Source: Cryobacterium sp. SO1 (GTDB taxonomy: Bacteria > Actinomycetota > Actinomycetes > Actinomycetales > Microbacteriaceae). Taken from it: DNA of 64,000 bases. The DNA is taken from positions 3,410,001 through 3,474,000 of the forward strand of contig NZ_CP067394.1 of NCBI RefSeq assembly GCF_004210215.2. The letters are read 5' to 3'. This document shows positions 36,273 to 45,757 of the stretch, in pieces. Within the stretch, counting starts at the first letter, position 1. Each line of letters begins with the position of its first letter. A program made the position numbers and the translations under genes. Under the pieces are notes generated by a model, which worked only from the letters and a program-made list of their open reading frames with translations, was not told the origin of the DNA and searched no databases.

Positions 36273-36713
36273 GTGAAGAAGATTCTGGGTGCACTACTCA
36301 TCGGGATCGTGGTCATCGCGCTTTCGGCGTTCTTTATCGTCAGATCCCTCGAGGACCGGGTCACCGACGAGTTCGTGGCACAGATATCGAGACTGGCAAT
36401 CCCCGGGGACTGGGAGCCGCTGGATGACATCGTCCGCCGCGAACAATTTCTGTGCATGAGCACGAACCCGTGTCCGAGCATCGCCCGGCGCTGGCAAGCA
36501 GACTCGGCGGTGACCGTCCAAGATGTAGAACAAATTGGCGCTCCGGCGGACGTCATTTTCTCCGTGGAGGGGACGTGTCAGCGGCCAGCCACGGCGACCG
36601 GGCCCACGACCTTGTGCATCGGGTACGCGACCAAGGACGGCTACCAGTACCAGCTGACGGTGAGCAGCGAGCTTGCTGGTCTGCAGGTGGCGTTAGACGT
36701 GCGCCCGTCCTGA
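36273..36713 (+). CDS. Hypothetical membrane-anchored protein
   Basis: A 146-residue protein. It starts MKKILGALLIGIVVIALSAF, a signal anchor, followed by an exported domain with four Cys (FLCMSTNPCPSIARRW, EGTCQRPATATGPTTLCIGY) that could form two disulfides. GTG 36273 follows GGGGA by 5 bases. No family recognised. Confidence 0.6.
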   Translation: MKKILGALLIGIVVIALSAFFIVRSLEDRVTDEFVAQISRLAIPGDWEPLDDIVRREQFLCMSTNPCPSIARRWQADSAVTVQDVEQIGAPADVIFSVEGTCQRPATATGPTTLCIGYATKDGYQYQLTVSSELAGLQVALDVRPS

Positions 36714-36887
36714 ACGCGGGGCACCTAGCCGAAAGGCTCGCCCACGCGCCGTGTACTGGCGCGAAGTGGGGGTACATGCGCGAGGCGCCCCACATGTAGC
36801 GTGAGACCGATTCGTCGCGGCAATGAGCCGCGTCGCCTTCCACTTGTCCGAAGCATCCTGCTACAGCCACTACACGGGGGTAATTTT

Positions 36888-39266
36888 GTGAGCCGAAAAG
36901 CAAATCTTTTCCTGTCCCTAGGCGCGATGGCGGCGCTCCTGGCGCCCCTCGTCAGCGTGCCGGCGGCCTACGCTGTCGATCCGTTGACAGTGCCATGCGC
37001 GGACGTCGAACTTGTCTTCGCTAGAGGGTCCGGCCAACCCCTGCTCGCACCCGAATACGTGCGTTTTCGTGACCAAGTGCTAGCCGAAGTCGGCACGCAC
37101 GTGACCGTCAACCCCTACGAGCTGGGCACCGCCAGCATCGACGGGAACTCCTACCCGGCCGTGCCCGTCGGCGGCGGCAGCTGGGAGACGTTCTGGAACA
37201 CTGTCCAAGCGGGAGTCTCCGCCGGCGGCGGGTGGACATTCGGGGCCAGCGTCGACACCGGGGTCGACGAGCTCACCAGCTACCTGACGTCTCGCGCCGC
37301 ACCCTGTTTGGATGCCGCATTCGTCTTGGGCGGCTACTCGCAAGGCGCCCAAGTCATCGGCGAGGCCTACGTGGAGAAGCTCGCCCCCGACCTCCGCAAC
37401 CGCGTTCTATATCAAGCGTTGTTCGGTGACCCGAGGCTGAATCTGCCGGAAGGTGTGAATCCCGGCGGGAGTCAGACTGCTTACGCTCCAGCTTGCCTTG
37501 GCAGCGATTCCGACTCCGAGTGGCGCTTCGACGTCCCCGACTGCTTCGTGAGCACCGGCTCCCTCGGCGCGCGTGCACCGTACCTGCCCGCGAGTTTCAC
37601 CTCAACGACGGGCCTGTCCTGCGCCAAGCGCGACTTCGTCTGTGGCTCGTCCAAGATATTCTGGGACGGCGACGGGCACTTCACCTACGCCGACCCGGCC
37701 GGCAGCATCGACAAAGCCGCCGTGGAAATCCGTCAGCGTCTCGCCGTCCATTTCCCGGACAGCGGTCTCGACCCCACGGTCGTTCAGCCCGGATCCGGGA
37801 CCACCGGTCTAGACGTGGCCTTCCTGATCGACTCGACCGGCTCCATGGGCTGGCAAATCGAGGACACGAAAGCCTTCGCCGCGCAGATGGCGGACACAAT
37901 CAAAGCTGCACGTGGCCGGGTCGCACTCGTCGAGTACAAGGACGCTGGAGACGCCGTCACCGCCCGTATCCTCTCCGGATTCCAAGAGGACACCACCGAC
38001 TTCAACACCCAGCTCGCCACCATTTACGCATCCGGCGGCGGCGACTACCCGGAGGCCGCGTTGCACGCGCTGATGACCGCGTTCGACGGTCTACAGTGGC
38101 GCGACGGAGCCACCAAAGCGGCCGTCATCCTCACCGATGCGCCTTACCATGACCCTGACCTGGTGGACGCGAGTACCTTGGCGACCATCGCCAAACGGGC
38201 ACTGGAGATCGACCCAGTCAACGTGTACCCGATCGTGTCCTCCGGCTCCGCGCCCTTCTATACCGCCTTGGCCGAGGCGACAACAGGTCAGGTCATCGCC
38301 AACACCGGCGACACGGGCGCCGCGCTGATGTCCGCGCTGACCAAGCTGCAGACTCGGCCCGTGGTCCTGCTCCCCCACCCGGACTACTACGCGCCGCCCG
38401 GCGCGGAGATCACCTTCAACGCGTCAGCCTCCTACTCACCCGGGTCGACCTTGGTCGATTACGAGTGGGACTACAACGGCGACGGCACGTTCGATGAGAC
38501 AACGGCGACCCCGATCGGCAAGCATGCCTACCCGGAGGTGGCAGAGGGCCTCATGCAGGTTCGGGTGACCGACGCCAACGGGACCGCCTCCAACGCGTCG
38601 GCCTTCGTCCACATCGGCACCAGCCCAGACGCCGGGCGGCCAGATGCACCAACAAATGTGACGGTGGCGCCCACAGTGACCAGCGCGGAGGGCATCAGCA
38701 CGGTGCAGGTCTCCTGGCAGGGCTCGGATCCCTCAGTCTACAAATGGGGCCTGACCGTGGACGGCATCCCGGCTGGCATGGTCGAGGCAGGTACCACAGA
38801 CGCTTCGATCACAGATGTTCACCGCGACAAGGACGTGGAGATTGGTATCGTCGGTTTCACCGAAGCCGGCTTGATCGGGTTTCCGGGCACCGCTCTCCTA
38901 CCGGTAACAAGCCAATACGCCTTCACCGGGTTCCTGCAGCCCGTCGACCCCCTTCCGACAGTGAACACCGTCGCCGCGGGCCGCGCCATCCCCGTCAAGT
39001 TCGGTCTGGGTTCCGACTTCGGCCTCAGCATCATCGCGGCTGGCTCGCCGACCTCCGTCCGTGTGGGCTGCGACACCAAGGCGGATCTTGACGCAGTCGA
39101 GGCCACCTCAACGGCCGGGTCGAGCAGTCTGACCTACAGCTCGACGACCAGCTCCTACACTTACGTGTGGAAAACCGACAAAGCGTGGGCGGGGACGTGT
39201 CGGAGGTTCAAGTTGACGCTCGCTGACGGGACATCGCACGAAGCGATGTTCAAGTTCGGCAAATAG
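36888..39266 (+). CDS. Secreted cutinase-vWA-PKD-PxKF multidomain protein
   Basis: A 792-residue exported protein. Residues 1-34 form a signal peptide (FLSLGAMAALLAPLVSVPAAYA). About 40-285 is a cutinase-type hydrolase with the nucleophile motif LGGYSQGAQV and a candidate Asp and His (GDPRL, DGHFTY). About 305-500 is a von Willebrand A domain with a MIDAS start (VAFLIDSTGSMGWQIED). About 505-580 is a PKD domain (FNASASYSPGSTLVDYEWDY). The C-terminus is PxKF-like (IPVKFGLGSDFG, CRRFKLTLADGTSHEAMFKF). GTG 36888 follows a GGGGG run by 7 bases. Likely an extracellular esterase with adhesion or binding modules. Confidence 0.8.
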   Translation: MSRKANLFLSLGAMAALLAPLVSVPAAYAVDPLTVPCADVELVFARGSGQPLLAPEYVRFRDQVLAEVGTHVTVNPYELGTASIDGNSYPAVPVGGGSWETFWNTVQAGVSAGGGWTFGASVDTGVDELTSYLTSRAAPCLDAAFVLGGYSQGAQVIGEAYVEKLAPDLRNRVLYQALFGDPRLNLPEGVNPGGSQTAYAPACLGSDSDSEWRFDVPDCFVSTGSLGARAPYLPASFTSTTGLSCAKRDFVCGSSKIFWDGDGHFTYADPAGSIDKAAVEIRQRLAVHFPDSGLDPTVVQPGSGTTGLDVAFLIDSTGSMGWQIEDTKAFAAQMADTIKAARGRVALVEYKDAGDAVTARILSGFQEDTTDFNTQLATIYASGGGDYPEAALHALMTAFDGLQWRDGATKAAVILTDAPYHDPDLVDASTLATIAKRALEIDPVNVYPIVSSGSAPFYTALAEATTGQVIANTGDTGAALMSALTKLQTRPVVLLPHPDYYAPPGAEITFNASASYSPGSTLVDYEWDYNGDGTFDETTATPIGKHAYPEVAEGLMQVRVTDANGTASNASAFVHIGTSPDAGRPDAPTNVTVAPTVTSAEGISTVQVSWQGSDPSVYKWGLTVDGIPAGMVEAGTTDASITDVHRDKDVEIGIVGFTEAGLIGFPGTALLPVTSQYAFTGFLQPVDPLPTVNTVAAGRAIPVKFGLGSDFGLSIIAAGSPTSVRVGCDTKADLDAVEATSTAGSSSLTYSSTTSSYTYVWKTDKAWAGTCRRFKLTLADGTSHEAMFKFGK

Positions 39267-39273
39267 CTCCACG

Positions 39274-39312
39274 AGGAAGCCCCGGGCCTGTTCTGGTCCG
39301 GGGCTTCCTTAT
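39274..39312 (+). terminator. Rho-independent-type terminator after the cutinase gene
   Basis: A perfect 12-base stem AGGAAGCCCCGG (39274-39285) with CCGGGGCTTCCT (39298-39309), a 12-base loop, then TTAT. It begins 8 bases after the stop codon. Confidence 0.85.
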
Positions 39313-39630
39313 GTCCGTCTGCCAATCGTGGTGGCTTTGCCCCCAGCTCGCGTCAAGGAGCGCGATGAGTTCCGCGCCGGCGCGGCGTTTTGTGATCGCT
39401 ACATGGCGTCATCGGTTAGCAGGGTGTCGTCAGCGGCGACTCGATCGGACAAAGAGCTCGGGGCTCGTTCTCGTCGGTAGAAGGTTGCGCTGGACATCCC
39501 CAGATCGCGCGCGACGTGGGCTGGGGCATCCACTTCTCAACGGGGCGAGGGTTGGAGAAGGACCAATAAGTCTGTAACGCCCGCCGACGCATCGAAGGCG
39601 GCGAGGCGGCGGCGCAGATAGGCTCCGCGT
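39313..39630. other. Intergenic stretch, nothing recognised
   Basis: About 318 bases between the terminator and a DUF2510 gene. Only short frames without family pattern. Confidence 0.4.
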
Positions 39631-40071
39631 ATGGCACGAAAGCAAACCTATCCACCAGGCTGGTTCGACGCTGGCGAAGGCAAGATCCGCTGGTTCGACG
39701 GTGAGAACTGGACCAGCTCGATTCCGCCTCAGAACAATCCTGCGGCACCTCGCGGATGGTACTCAGGTCCTGATGATCTAACTGATATTGACGAGTCGGC
39801 TGAGCCCTATTTTCGGTGGTGGACAGGATCAGGGTGGGGTGGGCAGTACGCCCACGTCAATGGGCGACACGACGTCGTGAATAGCGTCCATGAGGCTATG
39901 GTTTCCGCGTCAGTTCTGGGGGGTGGCGATCAGCAAGCGATCAAGGGTCTTCTCAATGAACTCGTCGATTGGCCACCGCTCAGGGTGAAGCACTTCACTG
40001 TCTACACGTCAGCAGTAGCGGCAGGCACGAATATCGTCGCTGTGGTGGAGTGGGACGGCCCAACCAGCTGA
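39631..40071 (+). CDS. DUF2510-domain protein
   Basis: A 146-residue protein. Residues 5-30 carry the DUF2510 pattern (YPPGWFDAGEGKIRWFDGENWT), and a second related unit follows (RGWYSGPDDLTDIDESAEPYFRWWTGSGW). DUF2510 is a short Trp-rich motif common in actinobacterial envelope proteins. The rest ends in a beta-rich stretch (HFTVYTSAVAAGTNIVAVVEW). Function unknown. Confidence 0.72.
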   Translation: MARKQTYPPGWFDAGEGKIRWFDGENWTSSIPPQNNPAAPRGWYSGPDDLTDIDESAEPYFRWWTGSGWGGQYAHVNGRHDVVNSVHEAMVSASVLGGGDQQAIKGLLNELVDWPPLRVKHFTVYTSAVAAGTNIVAVVEWDGPTS

Positions 40072-40397
40072 GAGCTTTGTCGCCAGAGAGTAGGCGAGGT
40101 GTATCCGCAAGCTGTATCTGCAAGCTGCACGCGGGGCGCTTGACTCTTAGAACACGAGCGCCGGCGGTGCCTCTGGTACTGCGGGGAGCCCGCAGGCGAA
40201 GATAGCCCCTAGTAACTCCCGGCCGGCCACCCGGCCACCCGGCCACCCGGCCAGGCCTCGTAGCAATACTCATGTCGGCCCGTCCGCTTCCGGCCATGGC
40301 CCGGCCGGCCGAGGCCGGCCACTTTGATCGGCGGGCAGCGACCTGCTCAGCCGAGCGAGGGCCTCGTCGTCGGCCCCTGCGTTCTCGAGGCTCATTC
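40072..40397. other. Intergenic stretch with short tandem repeat
   Basis: About 326 bases after the DUF2510 gene. At 40221-40256 there is a tandem run of an 8-base unit (CCGGCCAC), about four copies, ending in GGCCAGGCC. A second GGCCGGCCGAGGCCGGCC stretch lies near 40300. No gene supported. Confidence 0.55.
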
Positions 40398-41603
40398 TCA
40401 CGCCATCGCAGCCTGGATGCGGCGGTCGAGATCATCCAGCTCGGCCAGCGCCTCGGACGCCGCCCACACGCGGTTCTTCTTGCGCCCGGTGATTTCCTGG
40501 ATGTACCCGGCTCGGGTGAGCTGGTCGATGGCCCGGTATGCCTGGGAAGCCACGGACCCTGACCGTGCCTCGATCTCCGCTGCACTCATCACGGGGTGGT
40601 CATAGAACGCCTGAATCAACGCAGCAGCAGCAGATCCGGCGCGAGGGCGCAGCTCTGCCGCCCAAACGTCCGGCATCGCCTTCAGGCGAGCGATGGTGCC
40701 GCGCGAGCACTCGGCAGCAGCACGCGCTGAGCGCGCGAATAAGTCGATCAGCAGCGCAGGGCCGCCCAGGCGGTATGCGCCCAGCGATGCGAAGTAGTCG
40801 TCGCGGCGGGCCAGGAGTCCACTGGCCAGCGGCACAACAGCGTTACGGGTGACGCCTCGTCGACGCAGCACAGCGGATACCAGCGCACGGCCTATTCGTC
40901 CGTTGCCATCAGTGAAGGCGTGGATCGACTCGAACTGGGCGTGGCCGATCGCGGCCTGCACCATCACGGGAACGTCGTCGCGGTTGAGGTAGGCCACCAG
41001 GTCGCTCATCAGCTCGGCGACGCGCCCAGGCGCCGGCGGCACGTGGAGAGCACCTCGGGGTGAGTAGTCGCTTCCGCCGATCCAGTTCTGCATGTCCCGC
41101 AGACGACCCGCGTAGCTCGCCTCGTCGGGATCATCCTTCATCAGCGCGCGGTGCGCGTCGATGATGTGCTCCAGCTCGAAGCGGCCGTGCTGCTCAACGG
41201 TGGTGATGAGTTCATGCAGCGCAGCCGAGGCGGCGACCATGCTCATGGCAGAGGCGTTGCCCCGGTTGCCGGCGATCGCCTGGGCATAGTCCATCGCCGA
41301 TGCAGAGATGCGCTCGATCTTGGAGGAGGCCACTGATTCCGAACGCACCATGAAACGGCTCAGCGCAGCGGAATGGCCTTCCGCGTCGGTGTCAGCCTGC
41401 GCGACGGCGAGAAGGGCTTTCTCGGTTTCCAGCAACACGGCCAGCGGCGGCATGTAGTCGAGCGTCTGGATCAGTGGCGGGATTGTCGCGTCGACCGAGC
41501 TCAGCATCCGGTCTTCACGCGTGCCGCCGCGCACCTGCTGGCGCCAGGGCAGAGTCTCAACCTCGTGTGGAGGCCAGGCGGTGTTGGTGATCTCAGCGTG
41601 CAT
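40398..41603 (-). CDS. Fic-family AMPylase-type protein
   Basis: A 401-residue Fic protein. The Fic_N region is followed by VASSKIERI (a candidate inhibitory helix of the S/T-x-x-x-E type), the active-site motif HAFTDGNGRIGRALV near residue 220, and a C-terminal winged helix (VMSAAEIEARSGSVASQAYRAIDQLTRAGYI). The catalytic His, Asp, Gly-Asn-Gly and Arg are intact. These proteins transfer AMP to targets and self-inhibit. It opens the TA-rich island. ATG 41603 is used; GTG 41609 is an alternative. Confidence 0.88.
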   Translation of the reverse strand: MHAEITNTAWPPHEVETLPWRQQVRGGTREDRMLSSVDATIPPLIQTLDYMPPLAVLLETEKALLAVAQADTDAEGHSAALSRFMVRSESVASSKIERISASAMDYAQAIAGNRGNASAMSMVAASAALHELITTVEQHGRFELEHIIDAHRALMKDDPDEASYAGRLRDMQNWIGGSDYSPRGALHVPPAPGRVAELMSDLVAYLNRDDVPVMVQAAIGHAQFESIHAFTDGNGRIGRALVSAVLRRRGVTRNAVVPLASGLLARRDDYFASLGAYRLGGPALLIDLFARSARAAAECSRGTIARLKAMPDVWAAELRPRAGSAAAALIQAFYDHPVMSAAEIEARSGSVASQAYRAIDQLTRAGYIQEITGRKKNRVWAASEALAELDDLDRRIQAAMA

Positions 41604-41710
41604 AGCCACAACTCTACAGCGCCTAAATGGTGTTTGTGATTGCTAAACACGAATTAGCGCTAGAACAGTGGTGATTAGCTCCTTCAGTGCCTAGCGGCCA
41701 TGCGCAGCGA

Positions 41711-42196
41711 TCAGCGATTACGTCTCGGCTTCGAGGCCTTGACGGGTCCAGCCAGTACGCGAAGGTGCTCAGCGACGTGCGCCGCGAATAGCGGGCAGCC
41801 CACGTGCTCGAGGGCCTCGACCAGGCTCTCGACTGTGTGACCCTTGTCGCGCCGGCCCTGCCAATGCGTGTTCTGGATCCTGGTCACTGAGCGGACCACG
41901 AACGGAGAGCTGCTCTCTACCAGGCAGAGGAACTCGTCGGCGGTGCAGAGGTCAGACGGCAACAGGACTGCTTCGCCAAAGTCATTGGTGTTCATCGTGA
42001 GCAGTATGTCCGCGCTGCAGTGCTTCGCGGCATTGTGGACGTGCTCATCGTCGGCGTCAATGATGTTGCCAGCCGCACCGCCGGCCCAGTCTTCGAGAAT
42101 CTCGTCGACGTTGTGGCGGAACGTCGCCGCATGGCGCATCCGCATGTCTCGGTGGAATTCGTCGAGCACGTCCTAGGTCGTAGTCAGGCTGAACAT
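41711..42196 (-). pseudogene. Decayed PIN-domain toxin gene
   Basis: The frame (HNVDEILEDWAGGAAGNIID, DDEHVHNAAKHCSADILLTM, SSPFVVRSVTRIQNTHWQ) is a close relative of the PIN toxin at 51817-52419. Upstream it continues as MFSLTTT, then a TAG, then DVLDEFHR, where the intact gene has MFSLATSLDVLDESHR. The first third with the first catalytic Asp is missing. No antitoxin gene is next to it. Confidence 0.72.
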
Positions 42197-42301
42197 CCAC
42201 CGGACCCTAAAGGGGGGATAGTCGTGGCTGTGGAAGTGAGTCCATACTCCGAGGCGTGCGACAAATTCAGTTCTCGCACCATGAAGTGACTGGGGGAAAC
42301 T

Positions 42302-43693
42302 TTGAAAACAAGTAATGGACCACGCACGCTACTAAGCATTATTGGTATCACCGCGCTGGCACTAACCGCGATTGGCGCCGTTGGACCTGTTGCAGCAGAT
42401 GACACCACCGCGACAAGTGCGGCCGCGTCTGCTAGCCCCGACAACCCAGTGGTGCCGTCCGTGCCCTTGGACCTTGATCCGAACGATGGTGTGACCGCCG
42501 GCATGGTGGGGGCCCATGGAGTTGTGGCGTCAGGCGAGGCTGTTCCCGCCGACCTGGGCGAGCTGCAGCGGTCAGAATCGACAAGGACCTGCTCTCCCGT
42601 AAACAGTCGCGGGGTTTCTGTCTGTGTTGAGGACGGCAAGTCTGACCCTAGAGCCCAAGCTCAGGTGGAGGCGCGAGCTGGGGCTCGGGTGGAGGCACAG
42701 GCTGCCGGCTCGTCGCACGTTCCACTCCCGGTTTGGTGCAAGCAACACGGTGTGGACAATCAGTATTGGGCGAACCGTTTCGAGACGTGCGGAGTTTTCA
42801 GCAAACGGGTTAGTGTCGTGGAACTAAGAGGGAAGAAGCCCATTGTCACCGGGACAATGGACTTCAATTTCTACAACTACATCTACGCCGCGGGCGACAA
42901 CACCACCTGGGCAAATCAGATTGAGATCTCGCCCTGGAGTATCACAGGGACGGCAGCGGGTCTGTCGGTCACGGGGAACGCCGTCTGCACCTGGAGTTGC
43001 CCACAGATGACTCGCACGTCCAGCTTTCCTCCACAGACGTCGACGCTCACGACGAGCTCGTACGGCGAATCCTTCTTCACGTGGACCGGTGTTCTTGGTG
43101 CTGTCACAAGGGTGAATCCTCAGTGGGACGTCTACTTCGATGCACCCACCCTAGTTGGGGCGACCGTATTGATGACCACCAATCCGGCGCCTGTTATGCG
43201 CTGCGACGACGCACTCCCGAACGTAGTACCGGGATGCGCAATCCCCGATGTGGTGACCGGCTCCGCCTACTACTCGCTGTCACAATTTCCGACATTCGGA
43301 GCGCACGTCGCTGCAGCCCAAGCATCCGGACTTCCAGGAGGGCAGTATCCAAATCCGCTACACCGGCTGGTGAACTCTGCGCTGCAACAACAGAACCGGG
43401 ACACCGCATGCCCTCAGAACGCGAGCCTGCCTCGACCAGAGGGTTTTTCGTGCGATGAATACCCGTTTGCTTCTACTTTCGAAGGAGCGTCTACTGGTGG
43501 GGGCACCGCGCGAACACAGGACTGGTGTCAAGTGACGCTACCGGGTGTCCCTTCAACCGGCGCGGTGGGGTACAGCATCTGCATGATCAACGCAGCGGAG
43601 AACAGTCTGGCTGGCTCTCTCTTGCAAAGCCAAGTATTCAAGCCTTATAGGATCATCGACCGGGACGCCTTCTACGTCGCAGTTACAAGCTGA
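42302..43693 (+). CDS. Secreted NucA/NucB-type deoxyribonuclease
   Basis: A 463-residue exported protein. Residues 1-32 form a signal peptide (LLSIIGITALALTAIGAVGPVAA). The central part is unrecognised and Cys-containing. Residues about 350-460 match the NucA/NucB nuclease domain: PLHRLVNSALQQQNRDTACP, FSCDEYPFASTFEGAST, and VGYSICMINAAENSLAGSLL ending in DRDAFYVAV. The conserved CDEYPFAST core is complete. The TTG start follows GGGGGA. A small gene starts 15 bases downstream and may encode its partner. Confidence 0.8.
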   Translation: MKTSNGPRTLLSIIGITALALTAIGAVGPVAADDTTATSAAASASPDNPVVPSVPLDLDPNDGVTAGMVGAHGVVASGEAVPADLGELQRSESTRTCSPVNSRGVSVCVEDGKSDPRAQAQVEARAGARVEAQAAGSSHVPLPVWCKQHGVDNQYWANRFETCGVFSKRVSVVELRGKKPIVTGTMDFNFYNYIYAAGDNTTWANQIEISPWSITGTAAGLSVTGNAVCTWSCPQMTRTSSFPPQTSTLTTSSYGESFFTWTGVLGAVTRVNPQWDVYFDAPTLVGATVLMTTNPAPVMRCDDALPNVVPGCAIPDVVTGSAYYSLSQFPTFGAHVAAAQASGLPGGQYPNPLHRLVNSALQQQNRDTACPQNASLPRPEGFSCDEYPFASTFEGASTGGGTARTQDWCQVTLPGVPSTGAVGYSICMINAAENSLAGSLLQSQVFKPYRIIDRDAFYVAVTS

Positions 43694-43708
43694 AAATGAG
43701 GGGCAGAG

Positions 43709-44347
43709 GTGAGTGAACGAATTGAGGTGCACGCCGAGTCGCATATCGTGCAATTCCTGAACTGCAGACTGCCTCTGCCCCCTCACAGTCCAAACTTAGA
43801 TAGCACAGGCCTCATCCGCGAGGGGTTCGAGTACCCAGAACTTCATACGGGGGTATGGTCCGGACCTGTTGGCGTCACAGTCGAGAGTCGGTCAGGTCGA
43901 CCGGACGAAGTCGATGAGTCGTGGGAGGACATCGCGGAATTCTCGGCCATCGTCGACGACGGCCCGCTCGTTCTCTGCGGGTTCTCTGAGATGCCGATGC
44001 CGGACTGGCCACGGCTTGACGGCTTCGGCCCCGGCACCTACCGGATCCGTGTGCATGCTCGCGGTCGAGACATTGCCGACGACGCTGCGGTATTGGAGGC
44101 GACCGAAGAGTACATGATCGTCACCTGGCTGGAAAAGGAGAGCCCTGCTTCGCTGATCGCGCTCGCGTCGCACGCCGGCAAGTCGTGGATCGTCGCCGCA
44201 GAGGCACGCCCATTTAGCTCGTTCGCCGGCGGAATGCATGCTGGAACTGTGCCATCGTCACCAGCTCCCACCGGGTCTCAGCCTCCGACTCCATTAGTCA
44301 TCAGGACTAACCCTGAGCATGATCCCGGCCAAACGGGCGACAGCTGA
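43709..44347 (+). CDS. Hypothetical protein linked to the secreted nuclease
   Basis: A 212-residue cytosolic protein (no signal). The core (GPVGVTVESRSGRPDEVDES, SAIVDDGPLVLCGFSEMPMP, GPGTYRIRVHARGRDIADDA, EYMIVTWLEK) is beta-rich; the last 30 residues are Pro/Thr-rich. I recognise no domain. It starts 15 bases after the NucA/NucB gene, same strand, so it could be an immunity or accessory protein (inference only). Confidence 0.6.
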   Translation: MSERIEVHAESHIVQFLNCRLPLPPHSPNLDSTGLIREGFEYPELHTGVWSGPVGVTVESRSGRPDEVDESWEDIAEFSAIVDDGPLVLCGFSEMPMPDWPRLDGFGPGTYRIRVHARGRDIADDAAVLEATEEYMIVTWLEKESPASLIALASHAGKSWIVAAEARPFSSFAGGMHAGTVPSSPAPTGSQPPTPLVIRTNPEHDPGQTGDS

Positions 44348-44621
44348 GCCACAACCGGCAGGATCCGCACACGTTGGATTTATGACAACAGAAACAACAT
44401 CATCCTTGAATTACTCCCGGACGCCGAGCCGTTTAAGGACATTCAGTTACGGCATCCAGTTCTCCTCGACTCGATACGTCTCGCCGATCCTGGGAGTGCA
44501 GCTGGCTCGTGGCCGACTAGGCCACAATGACTCGTGCGGACACAATCATGTCAACAGGCCGGCTCAGATCAATCGAAGGAAAGCGTACGCACGGTGCCGT
44601 GGCTGGCGCCACCGCTTGTGA

Positions 44622-44790
44622 CTACTTGCCGAGCAACTCGGCGAGCTCGTCGATGAGGCCGCCAACCAGCGTCCATGTGTGGAAGAAGCCGCGCAAGGTC
44701 GAATGCTGACGGTCACGGTGGTTCTTCCCACTTGCTGGAGCGAGCATCGATGTTGACCAGCGTGCGGCTGATCATCGAGCCGCCGCTCAT
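44622..44790 (-). pseudogene. Nucleotidyltransferase remnant of HTH/NTase module, copy 2
   Basis: Starting at 44790 the frame reads MISRTLVNIDARSSKWEEPP, then a TGA where copy 3 has a Trp codon, then PSAFDLARLLPHMDAGW. A shift into the next frame gives TWTLVGGLIDELAELLGK, which joins the first motif of the enzyme directly to its extreme C-terminus. The catalytic Asp pair is gone. Compare 53965-54768. Confidence 0.72.
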
Positions 44791-45333
44791 ACCGCTGCCT
44801 GCGCAGCTGTGAGCCACTCGGTCGCCGCGAAGCACTCACGCGCGTCGCCGTACGCGTACAGGGCCAGCGCCTCGAGGACTTTGCGGTGCACGTCGTCGCC
44901 TTCGACGACAGCGATGTCACCGGAGTCATCGAGGCCCAGACGGGCCTTTCTGGCTGCGCGGCTGGCGTCTCGTGCGACGAGCACACCTAGTCCGCCGCCA
45001 GCGGAGAGGCCGAGCTCGCTCGCCAGCGCGGCCACGAAACGGCTCCTGGCCTCGTCGCTCGCAGCTCGCCTCAGAGTCACGCGGCCTCGAAGGATCTGGC
45101 CGCCAGCGCGCCGACGTCGATGGTCCGTATGCGCTGCTTCAGGCGGCTTCGTTCGGTACTGCTCAGCTCTGTGGTTCTTCCGGTTGCGAGCAGGTCAAGA
45201 GCCGCCTTCTGCACTGCGTCGGTCCAGCTGCGGCCTCGGTGCGCTGTGCGCTCGAGGGCCTGGACCTGGCGCTGAGCGAATGCATGGGATGCGCCGTACT
45301 TGCTGGCGACAATGCGTCCACTGGCGGCAGATC
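44787..45333 (-). pseudogene. HTH partner remnant of HTH/NTase module, copy 2
   Basis: Two frames together match copy 3 (54720-55343): AASGRIVASKYGASHAFAQR through RTIDVGALAA, then RRAASDEARSRFVAALASEL to the end. The frame break comes from loss of one C in a CCC run near 45100 (copy 3 has CCCGCC, this one CCGCC on the plus strand). The N-terminal HTH before AASGR is replaced by unrelated sequence. Confidence 0.75.
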
Positions 45334-45413
45334 GCCATCGGGGGCCATCAGCCCATGTTCGTGGGCGCCCGAAACACCCTCCGGAGGCGTGATCCTGACC
45401 TACGCCCGTGCGC

Positions 45414-45755
45414 TCACTTCGTCGCGTTCGGATGATGGGTGTGGACCTGTTCGAGGAACACATCGTGCCCTTCGACGTAGAACCAGATTCGAGCGTCACC
45501 TTGGGCTGTGGGTTTGTGCTGCCAGCGTCCGTGGTCCACGCCATCACGGTGGACGAACTCCAATTCACCACGCAGCGGGTAGTTCGTCGGGGTGCGCTCG
45601 GTGGGCGTCTTTGTCAGAAAGTCCCACGTGTCTGCCATCGGGTTCCGGATCGTCGCAGCTAGGTCGCGCCATCCTTTGCGGGCGCCGGCCGACGCGAATC
45701 GAATCGTGTACTCGGTCTTTTTTGTGGGCCTGTCGACCAGGTCGTCTTTTGCCAC
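45414..45755 (-). CDS. RelE/ParE-like putative toxin
   Basis: A 113-residue basic protein (TEYTIRFASAGARKGWRDLA, PMADTWDFLTKTP, GRWQHKPTAQGDARIWFYVE, VFLEQVHTHHPNATK). The order of strands and the closing HTHHPNATK resemble RelE-superfamily toxins. It lies 2 bases after a PhD-like antitoxin gene. Assignment rests on this pairing and on overall pattern, not a clear catalytic motif. Confidence 0.62.
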   Translation of the reverse strand: MAKDDLVDRPTKKTEYTIRFASAGARKGWRDLAATIRNPMADTWDFLTKTPTERTPTNYPLRGELEFVHRDGVDHGRWQHKPTAQGDARIWFYVEGHDVFLEQVHTHHPNATK

Positions 45756-45757
45756 CG

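Noticed and set aside
35803..36276. 157-residue plus-strand frame
   Set aside because: No family pattern, irregular composition and no ribosome site; left as uncertain DNA.
40221..40256. CCGGCCAC tandem run as a functional site
   Set aside because: Simple GC-rich slippage repeat without associated genes.
45077..45571. 164-residue minus-strand frame as a single gene
   Set aside because: Only its C-terminal 80 residues belong to the decayed HTH copy 2; the first half is the shadow of the RelE-like gene.
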